Assembly: GCA_004555735.1 (NCBI GenBank)
Contig: SFHH01000160.1
Coordinates: forward strand, 1-5,700
Origin: Acidaminococcus fermentans
GTDB lineage: Bacteria; Bacillota_C; Negativicutes; Acidaminococcales; Acidaminococcaceae
Length of the DNA stretch: 5,700 nt
Direction of reading: 5' to 3'
Shown here: piece after piece, positions 1-5,587 of the stretch
Position numbering within the stretch: position 1 is the stretch's first letter
How the letters are laid out: each line of letters opens with the position of its first letter
Program-made: the position numbers and the translations under genes
The notes under the pieces: model-generated
What the model was told of the DNA's origin: nothing
What the model saw: the letters and a program-made list of their open reading frames with translations, nothing else
Databases searched by the model: none

Positions 1-710
1 CCTACAAGCTGGGATTGTTAAGTAATATGGAATTGGTCAACCGAGTAGAAATTAAACGCCCTCCTAAGAGCCTAAAAGCTGTAGAGGAACACCGGGAGAA
101 GTTTCTAACTAGAACGGAACTTAATCTCGTGCTTTCCCAGCTGAAACAGATTTCTCCTACAGTAGCTGATGTGTGCGAACTGCAGGCAAGAACCGGATTG
201 CGCTTTGGAGAACTAGCAGCATTGCGGGATCAGGATTTTGAAGGTGACAGTGTATATGTAAATGGCAACCTTGAATGGGGTCTAGGAAACAGAAAACAGC
301 CAGTAAGAGGTACGCCAAAGAATGTTTACTCTATCCGTCATGTCGCCCTGGATAATCGTAGCAAGCAGATCATTGAGTATCACATGTTAAAAAACAAACG
401 CCGCAGAGCCTGGTATCCAACCAAACACGATAAAGCCGGCGAAACTTATATTTTCACCACCCGGGAAGGGGGCCCATTAGACATAACTTTTGTCAATCAC
501 ACCTTGAAAAAAGTTGAATGTGAAAAACGATTGACCACTCATATTTTCCGGCACACTCACATAAGCCTGCTGGCTGAAGAAGGCGTCCCCTTAAAGGCCA
601 TTATGCAACGTGTTGGACACAACGACCCAACCACTACTATGTCCATCTATACCCACGTCACCAAAGATATGGAAGACGCAGCAGTAAAAGTATTAAACCT
701 GATTAAGTAG
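1..710 (+). CDS. Tyrosine recombinase (phage/ICE-type integrase), 5'-truncated by window edge
   Basis: Site-specific recombinase that would integrate and excise a mobile element through a covalent phosphotyrosine intermediate. The reading frame is already open at base 3, and the codons before the TTG at 15 read as normal protein, so that TTG is not the start and the N-terminal arm-binding and most of the core-binding domain lie outside the window. About 235 codons remain, covering essentially the whole catalytic domain. Family catalytic residues are visible in order: Arg at 201-203 (TGLRFGE box I), a candidate Lys at 318-320, the HxxR pair His 540-542 and Arg 549-551 (HIFRHTH), His 618-620 (VGHNDP) and the nucleophile Tyr at 648-650 (IYTHV). 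No key residue is missing, so the enzyme appears intact here. The gene is AT-richer than the genes right of 1227, as expected for transferred DNA. It converges on a tRNA cluster, suggesting tRNA-targeted integration (inference). Family call is very secure; the type of element is not. Confidence 0.95.
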   Translation, partial: YKLGLLSNMELVNRVEIKRPPKSLKAVEEHREKFLTRTELNLVLSQLKQISPTVADVCELQARTGLRFGELAALRDQDFEGDSVYVNGNLEWGLGNRKQPVRGTPKNVYSIRHVALDNRSKQIIEYHMLKNKRRRAWYPTKHDKAGETYIFTTREGGPLDITFVNHTLKKVECEKRLTTHIFRHTHISLLAEEGVPLKAIMQRVGHNDPTTTMSIYTHVTKDMEDAAVKVLNLIK

Positions 711-720
711 ATCCAGCCTT

Positions 721-748
721 GCTTTGCGGGGCATCGTGCCCACCAAGC
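721..748. repeat. Small hairpin just after the integrase stop
   Basis: Eleven bases after the integrase stop codon there is an imperfect inverted repeat. The inner stem is GGGCA (729-733) with TGCCC (737-741) around a TCG loop; the outer stem is GCTT (721-724) with AAGC (745-748). No T-tract follows on either strand, so it is not a standard intrinsic terminator. It could protect the integrase mRNA 3' end or belong to the attachment region. Function is unknown. Confidence 0.4.
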
Positions 749-754
749 AGGTAT

Positions 755-795
755 AAAAAGAAGCCCACCTTTTGCTCTGAGGGCAAAAAGTGGGC
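755..795 (-). terminator. Rho-independent terminator of the tRNA/ferredoxin transcript
   Basis: An inverted repeat pairs GCCCAC (763-768) with GTGGGC (790-795) and TTTTGC (770-775) with GCAAAA (783-788), with one C/A mismatch between the two blocks and a 7-base loop (776-782). Read on the minus strand the stem is followed at once by TTCTTTTT (762-755), the usual U-tract. On the plus strand only a weak AAATTT follows, so termination of minus-strand transcripts coming from the tRNA cluster is the better reading, though the hairpin may also help end integrase mRNA. It lies about 130 bases past tRNA-Trp, so the primary transcript has a long trailer. Confidence 0.8.
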
Positions 796-821
796 AAATT
801 TGTCTAAAATAAACCATATTT

Positions 822-915
822 AACAAAACATAGCAACATTTAAATCTTTGAAAGAATGAAGCCTGAAGCCGTTCTTGGCTTTCTCATGCTTTCCCATCTG
901 TTGCTATGTTTCGTC
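822..915 (-). repeat. Long-range inverted repeat between integrase and tRNA-Trp
   Basis: A perfect 13-bp inverted repeat, AAACATAGCAACA at 826-838 and its complement at 899-911, flanks 60 bases. If read as minus-strand RNA, pairing extends to 17 bp (822-838 with 899-915) using two G-U pairs; as plus-strand RNA it does not extend. The enclosed segment holds a smaller AAGCC/GGCTT hairpin (866-870 / 877-881). The element sits in the trailer of the tRNA transcript and also where an integrase attachment region would lie. It may be a structured RNA or a pair of recombinase arm sites; the sequence does not decide. Confidence 0.6.
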
Positions 916-924
916 AGGTACTAG

Positions 925-998
925 TGGCAGGAGTACTAGGATTCGAACCCAGATCGACGGTTTTGGAGACCGTTGCTCTACCATTGAACTATACTCCT
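925..998 (-). tRNA. tRNA-Trp (anticodon CCA)
   Basis: A full cloverleaf can be drawn on the minus strand. The 7-bp acceptor stem is AGGAGTA with TACTCCT, the discriminator base is G and the CCA end is encoded (plus-strand tgg at 925-927). The D-arm core is GTTCAATGGTAGAGC, the anticodon loop is CTCCAAA giving anticodon CCA, and the T-loop is TTCGAAT. It reads the tryptophan codon UGG. It is the last gene of the Asp-Gly-Trp cluster, separated from tRNA-Gly by one base. Its 3' end faces the integrase gene, making it the likely integration target (inference). Confidence 0.97.
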
Positions 999-999
999 A

Positions 1000-1074
1000 T
1001 GGAGCGGAAAACGAGATTCGAACTCGCGACCCCCACCTTGGCAAGGTGATGCTCTACCACTGAGCTACTTCCGC
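1000..1074 (-). tRNA. tRNA-Gly (anticodon GCC)
   Basis: Minus-strand cloverleaf with acceptor GCGGAAG paired to TTTCCGC (one G-T wobble at the inner end), discriminator T and an encoded CCA. The D-arm is GCTCAGTGGTAGAGC, the anticodon stem TCACC/GGTGG closes loop TTGCCAA giving anticodon GCC, and the T-arm is GCGAG-TTCGAAT-CTCGT. It decodes GGC and GGU. It lies in the middle of the cluster, with two bases before it on the tRNA-Asp side and one base after it on the tRNA-Trp side, so maturation must rely on processing of a shared precursor. Confidence 0.97.
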
Positions 1075-1076
1075 AT

Positions 1077-1153
1077 TGGCGACCCAGGACGGACTCGAAC
1101 CGACGATCTCCGCCGTGACAGGGCGGCATTCTAACCAACTGAACTACTGGGCC
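1077..1153 (-). tRNA. tRNA-Asp (anticodon GTC)
   Basis: Minus-strand cloverleaf with acceptor GGCCCAG paired to CTGGGTC (one G-T wobble), discriminator G and an encoded CCA (plus-strand tgg 1077-1079). The D-arm is GTTCAGTTGGTTAGAAT, the anticodon stem CCGCC/GGCGG closes loop CTGTCAC giving anticodon GTC, and the T-loop is TTCGAGT. It decodes GAC and GAU. It is the first gene of the cluster, about 30 bases after the predicted transcription start. The short leader holds a small AGCGCT-AAGG-AGCGTT hairpin. Confidence 0.97.
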
Positions 1154-1189
1154 GTTGTCGTAACGCTCCTTAGCGCTGTCGACTTGTTT

Positions 1190-1218
1190 AGTATACGATA
1201 CATCTGCCAGATTGTCAA
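1190..1218 (-). promoter_or_regulatory. Strong sigma-70/sigma-A promoter of the tRNA cluster
   Basis: On the minus strand a perfect -35 TTGACA (1213-1218) is followed after exactly 17 bases by -10 TATACT (1190-1195, five of six consensus bases). The predicted start is near 1183, about 30 bases before tRNA-Asp. The -35 box begins only 8 bases after the ferredoxin stop codon, and no terminator separates the two, so the tRNAs may also receive read-through from ferredoxin. Confidence 0.9.
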
Positions 1219-1226
1219 GGGAATTT

Positions 1227-1418
1227 TTAATCTTCTACCTTTTCAATAGCACCTACCGGGCAGCCTTCCATGGCAGCTACGGCATTGGCTTCTTCTTCCT
1301 GAGGCACAACGTCCGGAATGGCTTCTGCCTGGCCGGCGTCCGTCATATGGAAGACAGCGGGGCAGGTTCCTTCACACAAACCACAACCGATGCAAGTTTC
1401 ATTGACTTTGAATTTCAT
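1227..1418 (-). CDS. Small 4Fe-4S ferredoxin (63 aa)
   Basis: Soluble cytoplasmic low-potential electron carrier. The 63-residue protein has the cluster motif CIGCGLCEGTCP (Cys9, 12, 15, 19) and a single distal Cys53 in GCPVGAI. With only five cysteines it cannot hold two 4Fe-4S clusters; it fits the one-cluster bacterial ferredoxins in which Cys9, 12, 15 and 53 would bind iron. In some relatives the cysteine equivalent to Cys19 forms a disulfide with a second cysteine mid-protein; that partner is absent here. The C-terminal half is acidic, as usual. The start at 1418 was chosen because AAGGGGAG lies a normal distance upstream; a longer in-frame start at 1502 would add 28 basic, low-complexity residues with no family match and would overlap a GC-rich hairpin. 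It lies between the M20 gene (130 bases upstream) and the tRNA promoter. Redox partner unknown. Confidence 0.93.
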   Translation of the reverse strand: MKFKVNETCIGCGLCEGTCPAVFHMTDAGQAEAIPDVVPQEEEANAVAAMEGCPVGAIEKVED

Positions 1419-1440
1419 ATTTTCCACTCCCCTTTTTCTT

Positions 1441-1490
1441 GGAGCCGGGAGCCGGTCCTTTGGGCCGCCTCCCTTGCTCTTTCTGGCTCC
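1441..1490 (-). promoter_or_regulatory. GC-rich hairpin in the ferredoxin leader
   Basis: Nested inverted repeats: GGAGCC (1441-1446) with GGCTCC (1485-1490), GGGAG (1447-1451) with CTCCC (1469-1473), and GGTCC (1454-1458) with GGGCC (1462-1466, one G-T pair) around a TTT loop. On the minus strand the stem is followed by AAGAAAAAGGGG, which runs into the ferredoxin ribosome binding site, not by a U-tract. It is therefore better read as a leader stem-loop (mRNA stabiliser or translation modulator) than as a terminator of the upstream operon. Confidence 0.55.
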
Positions 1491-1519
1491 AGTATAGGAC
1501 AAAAGGGAGCTGCAGACAG
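1491..1519 (-). promoter_or_regulatory. Possible weak promoter of the ferredoxin gene
   Basis: A -10-like TATACT (1491-1496, identical to the -10 of the tRNA promoter) lies on the minus strand about 73 bases before the ferredoxin start. The sequence 17 bases further upstream, CTGTCT, matches the -35 consensus at only three positions. If used, transcription would begin at the foot of the hairpin at 1441-1490. Support is limited to the -10 box. Confidence 0.35.
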
Positions 1520-1548
1520 TTGGTATGACAACGTTCTGTCAAAAAACT

Positions 1549-2661
1549 TTATTCAGATACTTCTTTTTCCCATTCCAGGACATACTGGACGAAATACTGG
1601 ACGCCCAAGCCCAGGGCTTTTTCGTCGATATCGAAATACGGGCTGTGCTGCGGATACCGTTTGGCTTCGTCCGCAAAACCGCCGCCCAGGAGCAGCAAGC
1701 ATTTGGGGTTGTAATACTTGGCAAAGTCCATCCGGCCCGTGTCCACGCAGGCATCGTCGTTGATCATGGGAGGCGGCCCGAAATGGTATTCCGTCCGGAT
1801 GGCAGCCCGGGTTGCGGTCCCCACACCTTTGGCCACCCGTTCCAGGATGGAAGGATAGGCTTCCCGCAGTTCCTTGTTGAAAGTACGGGCAGTACCGGAC
1901 AGATGGGCTTCGCCCGGGATCACGTTGGACGTGGTGCCGCTCTGGAAGCTGGTAACACTGAGCACGGCCGGTTCCAGGGGATTAACTTCCCGGCTGACCA
2001 CGGTCTGGAGAGCGGTGACGAATTCAGAGCCGGCCACGATAGGATCGATTGTCTGATGAGGCAGTGCTCCATGGCCGCCCTTTCCTTCCACATAGATATC
2101 AAAAGTATCGGCAGCGCTCATCACAGGGCCGTAGCGCAGGGAAGCACAGCCAACAGGGATCTTGCTCCAGATATGCAGAGCGATGAGCCGGTCACATGCC
2201 TTCACCAGGGGTTCTTCCTTCATATAGTAGGCCCCGCTATCCTCGATGAATTCTTCCGCCGGCTGGAAAATCAGACGGACAGTGACCTTCAGCTGGTCTA
2301 TCATTCCCGCCAGGATCTTGGCCGTCCCCAGCAGGATGGTGATATGGGTATCATGGCCACAGGCGTGCATGGTCCCTTCATTCTGGGATTTATAGGCTTC
2401 TGTGCCCAATTCTGTAATGGGCAGGGCATCGATATCCGCCCGGATCCCGATGATTTTGTCCGAAGAATGGGGTCCCTTGAGGGTAGCGATCACCCCGGAC
2501 TTGCAGGCTTTGACGCAGGGGATCCCCAGTTTCCCCAAATATTCCATGATGTATTTCTGGGTCTCGAATTCTTTCCAGGATCTTTCCGGATGCTCGTGGA
2601 AATGTCTGCGCAGAGCGACCAGTTCTTCCTGGATTCCATTGACTTTTTCTTTTACATCCAT
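1549..2661 (-). CDS. M20 family metallo-amidohydrolase (N-acyl amino acid / peptide hydrolase)
   Basis: Cytoplasmic two-metal hydrolase of the M20D type (relatives: hippurate hydrolase, aminobenzoyl-glutamate and IAA-amino acid hydrolases), which cleaves amide bonds of N-acyl amino acids or small peptides. Seen in the 370 residues: HFHEHPE near 20-25, GIRADIDALP at 72-81, HACGHDTH at 99-106, FQPAEE at 132-137, LHIWSKIPVG at 162-171, the dimerisation-domain GKGGHGALPH stretch, NVIPGEAHLSGT, and QHSPYFDIDE near the end. Likely metal ligands are Cys101, His103, Glu137, His163 and His339; Glu136 is the likely catalytic base. No signal peptide is seen, and length is slightly below the usual 380-400. 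The start is fixed by AGGAGG at 2671-2676, nine bases upstream. It is the third gene of the operon, 17 bases after the permease stop, so translation is probably coupled. Exact substrate cannot be read; an acylated or peptide-bound amino acid supplied by the permease is the simplest guess. Confidence 0.93.
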   Translation of the reverse strand: MDVKEKVNGIQEELVALRRHFHEHPERSWKEFETQKYIMEYLGKLGIPCVKACKSGVIATLKGPHSSDKIIGIRADIDALPITELGTEAYKSQNEGTMHACGHDTHITILLGTAKILAGMIDQLKVTVRLIFQPAEEFIEDSGAYYMKEEPLVKACDRLIALHIWSKIPVGCASLRYGPVMSAADTFDIYVEGKGGHGALPHQTIDPIVAGSEFVTALQTVVSREVNPLEPAVLSVTSFQSGTTSNVIPGEAHLSGTARTFNKELREAYPSILERVAKGVGTATRAAIRTEYHFGPPPMINDDACVDTGRMDFAKYYNPKCLLLLGGGFADEAKRYPQHSPYFDIDEKALGLGVQYFVQYVLEWEKEVSE

Positions 2662-2670
2662 TATTCAACG

Positions 2671-2676
2671 CCTCCT
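2671..2676 (-). promoter_or_regulatory. Shine-Dalgarno of the M20 gene
   Basis: A perfect AGGAGG on the minus strand starts just after the permease stop codon (2679-2681) and ends nine bases before the ATG. Ribosomes ending on the permease would therefore sit on this site, suggesting coupled translation. Confidence 0.85.
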
Positions 2677-2678
2677 GA

Positions 2679-4073
2679 TTAAAATGGACCGTAATTGATT
2701 TTTGTTGCTACCAATAGGGCAATCACACAGACCACGCTGAGGATCAGCAGCAGCGGTGTCACGAACTTCCACCATTTCTTCAGCGGAATGCCGGCAATGG
2801 TCAGGAAGATCAGCAGCGTGCCACTGGTGAACCAGGCAGAGTTGGTCAGCCCATCCCCGAACTGGAAAGCCAGGATCATGGTCTGCCGGGTCATCCCCAC
2901 CAGGTCTGCCAGAGGAATCAGGATGGGCATCAAGGCCATGGCTTTGGCGGACCCAGAAGTGATCAGTCCGTTGAACAGGGCAATGACGATCATGACGGCA
3001 ATCGGAGTCAGGTATTTGGGCATGGCCATCAGCGGTTTGGAGATGCTGTTGATGATCGGGTCGATGATGGCTGAAGCGGTCAGTATCCATTGTATACCTC
3101 TGGCCAGGCCGATGACAAGGGCCGGTGCCAGGCCGTCTTTCGCCCCGGCGATAATCACATTGACCAGTTTGCCGGCCGGGATCCGATTGATCACCCCAGC
3201 AGCGATGGCCGTAAACAGGAAGCAGGCGGAAAGGTCGTTCATGGACCAGCCCATCGTAGAAACCCCCACGATGGACGCCACGAAAGTGACCAGGAAAACG
3301 ACCAGGGACAGGCTCTGGCGCTGATTCAAGGGGTTCTTTAAAATATCGCTGTAATCCACCCGGAATTTGCTGTCGTCCAGATCTGCCGTGAGAGAAGCCC
3401 GTTTGCCCGATTTTACACCCCGGGCATAGCGCAGTACATAGATGGCCATAATGATATTGGCGATGATCAGCAGCACCAGCCGGAACAGGAAACCGGAGAA
3501 CATGGGCAGCTGGGCGATTTCATCGGAAATCCCCACGGTGTACACACTGGTAGGAGAGAAAGAGAAGCTGATCATATCCACCATGGCGGAACAGGCTACC
3601 CCGGTCATCAGGTCATACCCCAGGGCCAGGCAAAGGGAGATCACAATGGGGATGAAGGGGACGATCTGTTCGTTCCATCCCAGGAACCCACCCAGGCAGC
3701 CAAAGACGAACATAATGGCGCAGAGGATCTTTTCAGAGCCCATGGTATCCGATTTGGCCAGGACGCCGGCTACAGCCTTATCCAGGGTACCGGTCTGTTT
3801 ATAGACTTCGATGCATCCTGCCACCAGCATGACCAGAAACATCATGCTGGCACTGGAGACCAGCCCGTTGGGGATGGCCTGGAACAGAGCCTGGGGCCCC
3901 AGATAGATCTTAGGGACACTGTGGAAGGAATTGGGGACCACCACGGTCCGCCCGTTCATGACCGTCCGTTCAAAGGCGCCGGGAGAAATCAGGAAGGACA
4001 GCAGCCAGCAGCCCACGATGACGGCAAAGACGATGACAAAGGCATTGATTGTGCCCGCTTTCTTTTTTTCCAT
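2679..4073 (-). CDS. YfcC/DcuC-superfamily membrane permease
   Basis: Polytopic cytoplasmic-membrane transporter of the C4-dicarboxylate anaerobic carrier-like superfamily (YfcC group), whose members carry dicarboxylates, amino acids or peptides, probably by ion coupling. The 464-residue chain has about 11-12 hydrophobic segments (roughly 10-30, 75-92, 117-135, 138-155, 196-218, 256-272, 284-297, 303-325, 353-370, 380-395, 418-430, 437-456) and a hydrophilic central loop near 218-255. The two family half-signatures are visible: SPTSVYTVGIS with ...LPMFSG near 174-195, and ITSGSAKAMALMP with FQFGDGLTN near 371-411. The usual PTSG after the second is WFTSG here. An in-frame ATG three codons earlier (4080-4082) touches the Shine-Dalgarno with no spacer, so the ATG at 4071-4073 was chosen. 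It is the middle gene of the operon, 31 bases after the desulfidase gene. Substrate unproven; neighbours point to an amino-acid derivative or peptide, possibly cysteine-containing. Confidence 0.9.
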   Translation of the reverse strand: MEKKKAGTINAFVIVFAVIVGCWLLSFLISPGAFERTVMNGRTVVVPNSFHSVPKIYLGPQALFQAIPNGLVSSASMMFLVMLVAGCIEVYKQTGTLDKAVAGVLAKSDTMGSEKILCAIMFVFGCLGGFLGWNEQIVPFIPIVISLCLALGYDLMTGVACSAMVDMISFSFSPTSVYTVGISDEIAQLPMFSGFLFRLVLLIIANIIMAIYVLRYARGVKSGKRASLTADLDDSKFRVDYSDILKNPLNQRQSLSLVVFLVTFVASIVGVSTMGWSMNDLSACFLFTAIAAGVINRIPAGKLVNVIIAGAKDGLAPALVIGLARGIQWILTASAIIDPIINSISKPLMAMPKYLTPIAVMIVIALFNGLITSGSAKAMALMPILIPLADLVGMTRQTMILAFQFGDGLTNSAWFTSGTLLIFLTIAGIPLKKWWKFVTPLLLILSVVCVIALLVATKINYGPF

Positions 4074-4082
4074 TTTTTCCAT

Positions 4083-4087
4083 CTCCT
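4083..4087 (-). promoter_or_regulatory. Shine-Dalgarno that decides the permease start
   Basis: Minus-strand AGGAG abuts the first in-frame ATG (4080-4082) with zero spacing, which is too close for initiation. It lies nine bases before the second ATG (4071-4073), a standard spacing. The shorter, 464-residue protein is thus the supported form. Confidence 0.8.
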
Positions 4088-4104
4088 GTTACAAATACGT
4101 CTGC

Positions 4105-5409
4105 TCATTGCAGCGCAGCATCTACATCGACTTTTCCAATCATGGTCTTCAAGATTTCGATATCCGTCTGTTTCATCCCTACCTTTCCCAGATAGCCGAT
4201 ATTTTTGATGGTCTCTTCGATATTTTTACCCACCAGGCCTTCTCCCTCTTTGAATACCTGATCGTGCATGCTCATATAGTGGCCCATCAGGGCTGCATGG
4301 ACGGCAGCGGCGATCTTGGCGGCACAGCTGGGTTTGGCACCATCGCAGACCATCCCTCCCACATTGCACAGGGTGTTGGTGATGGTGTTGGCCACATGCT
4401 GGTAATCCCGGGTGGCCATCCAGGTGATGGCGGCTCCCGCCCCGCAGGCGGCATTGACCGAACCGCAGAAAGCAGAAAGAGGTCCGATATAATGCTTGAT
4501 ATAGACGGAAATCAGATCCCCTACGATCAAGGCCCGGAGGGTCTCATCGTGGGAAAGCCCCCACTCTTTGGCGTAGACCAGGATGGGCATGGTGACGGTG
4601 ATGCCTTGGTTGCCGCTGCCGGCATTGATGACCACCGGTTTGGGGCAGCCGCTCATCCGGGCATCGCTCCCGGCCGCAGCAGCCGCCTCTGCCCGGGCCA
4701 TGACGCTGTCCCCGATGGTCTCTCGGATGGTCCGCCCCACCTGGGTCCCCCAAGGATGATCCAGCCCTTCCTGGCTAATAGCTGCATTGTCTTTGATTTC
4801 TGTTTCTAATACATCCCGTACTTTTTCCAAATCAACGGTGGAAGCATATTCCAGGATCCCTTCCAGGGACATGAGGCTCCGGTTGGCCCCTTTCTGCTTC
4901 CCTTTCTGGATTTCCTGGCTTTGGTCATAAAGGACCTTCCCATCCTGGACAATCTTGTAGACATTGGTATGGTTCCCGGAAAGGATCACTTCCGAGCTGT
5001 GGGTTTTCCCCCAGAGTTTCACATCGATGTACAGCCCGGGCACCCCTTCCACCAGTTCCACGTCGCAGACATCCTTGGCCACCAGTTCCCGGCAGGCTTC
5101 CCGCTGGGCATCGGTGACCCCGGCGATGACTTCCAGGACTTTGGAAGGGTCCCCGCCACAGATGCCCAAAGCGGCCGCCGCGGGGATTCCTTTCTGCCCG
5201 TTGGAATTGGGAACGGTGACGCCTTTTACGTTCTTGATCATGTTCCCGGAACAGTCCACTTCATACCGGACCACCTCTTCCGGCAGATAGCTTTTCGCCT
5301 TGGCGGCTGCATAAGCGATGGCAATGGGTTCCGTACAGCCCATTGCGGGGATCAGTTCCTCCTGCAGGATCTTTGTATAGTTCTCCATGAGTGTTTCAGA
5401 CAAAGCCAT
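4105..5409 (-). CDS. cyuA: CyuA/UPF0597-type L-cysteine desulfidase-like protein (serine dehydratase alpha superfamily)
   Basis: Likely cytoplasmic iron-sulfur lyase converting L-cysteine to pyruvate, ammonia and sulfide; the superfamily includes the alpha part of 4Fe-4S L-serine dehydratase, so serine or a related amino acid is the main alternative. The 434-residue length fits the UPF0597 (E. coli CyuA, formerly YhaM) family. Signatures: MGCTEPIAIAYAAA at 23-36 with the conserved Cys25; NAGSGNQGI at 262-270; AFCGSVNAACGAG at 313-325; and LCNVGGMVCDGAKPSCAAK at 347-365. Cys315, Cys355 and Cys362 are the expected cluster ligands, and Cys25 the expected active-site residue, by family analogy. 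No signal peptide. The ATG at 5407-5409 has AAGGGG eight to nine bases upstream. First gene of the operon, with its own promoter about 50 bases upstream. Family is secure; cysteine as substrate is inferred from the family and not shown. The symbol is a family-level assignment. Confidence 0.88.
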   Translation of the reverse strand: MALSETLMENYTKILQEELIPAMGCTEPIAIAYAAAKAKSYLPEEVVRYEVDCSGNMIKNVKGVTVPNSNGQKGIPAAAALGICGGDPSKVLEVIAGVTDAQREACRELVAKDVCDVELVEGVPGLYIDVKLWGKTHSSEVILSGNHTNVYKIVQDGKVLYDQSQEIQKGKQKGANRSLMSLEGILEYASTVDLEKVRDVLETEIKDNAAISQEGLDHPWGTQVGRTIRETIGDSVMARAEAAAAAGSDARMSGCPKPVVINAGSGNQGITVTMPILVYAKEWGLSHDETLRALIVGDLISVYIKHYIGPLSAFCGSVNAACGAGAAITWMATRDYQHVANTITNTLCNVGGMVCDGAKPSCAAKIAAAVHAALMGHYMSMHDQVFKEGEGLVGKNIEETIKNIGYLGKVGMKQTDIEILKTMIGKVDVDAALQ

Positions 5410-5461
5410 CTTGCTTACCCCTTTTCTCCCTGGAATTGTTTGGGTTATTTTTCTTATTTAT

Positions 5462-5490
5462 AATATATCACTAATATGATCAGTAGGCAA
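5462..5490 (-). promoter_or_regulatory. Promoter of the desulfidase-permease-M20 operon
   Basis: On the minus strand, -35-like TTGCCT (5485-5490) is followed after exactly 17 bases by -10 TATATT (5462-5467), with a TG one base before it forming an extended -10. The DNA upstream (5491-5530) is A/T-rich, like an UP element. Predicted start is near 5455, giving a leader of about 45 bases. No other promoter is apparent before the downstream genes. Confidence 0.75.
5470..5484. promoter_or_regulatory. Candidate operator in the promoter spacer
   Basis: An imperfect 15-base palindrome of the form ACTnATnnnATnAGT lies exactly between the -35 and -10 boxes. A dimeric regulator bound here would block RNA polymerase, which would suit substrate-induced control of a catabolic operon. 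It is AT-rich and short, so chance is a real alternative. Confidence 0.35.
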
Positions 5491-5587
5491 GAATTTTCTG
5501 AATTTATAGTGTTTTAGTAGCAATTAAAATGGGACTGTTTCATGTGAAGTGCAACACCCCCGGTCTCATAAGCCGCATAGCGGCTCG

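Noticed and set aside
15..17. TTG as the integrase start codon
   Set aside because: The frame continues upstream to the window edge with plausible residues, and the N-terminal domains of the family would be missing; the gene is simply cut by the window.
875..1063. Short plus-strand open frame over the tRNA region
   Set aside because: It runs antisense through tRNA-Trp and most of tRNA-Gly; the RERIRTRDP-like pattern is a common artefact of tRNA genes read backwards.
1419..1502. 28-residue N-terminal extension of the ferredoxin
   Set aside because: It has no family match, would be translated through the GC-rich hairpin, and the downstream ATG has a proper ribosome site.
1514..1542. TTGACA at 1537-1542 as a promoter -35 for ferredoxin
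   Set aside because: Seventeen bases downstream there is CTGTCT, not a -10 box; the only good -10 (TATACT) lies about 40 bases away.
1525..2682. Long plus-strand open frame of 385 codons
   Set aside because: It lies antisense to the M20 gene, has no recognisable domain and no credible ribosome site, whereas the minus-strand protein carries all M20 motifs.
3931..4809. Plus-strand open frame of 292 codons
   Set aside because: It is antisense to the permease and desulfidase genes, which have full family signatures; its translation is rich in Gly, Asp and His as expected of a shadow frame in GC-rich DNA.
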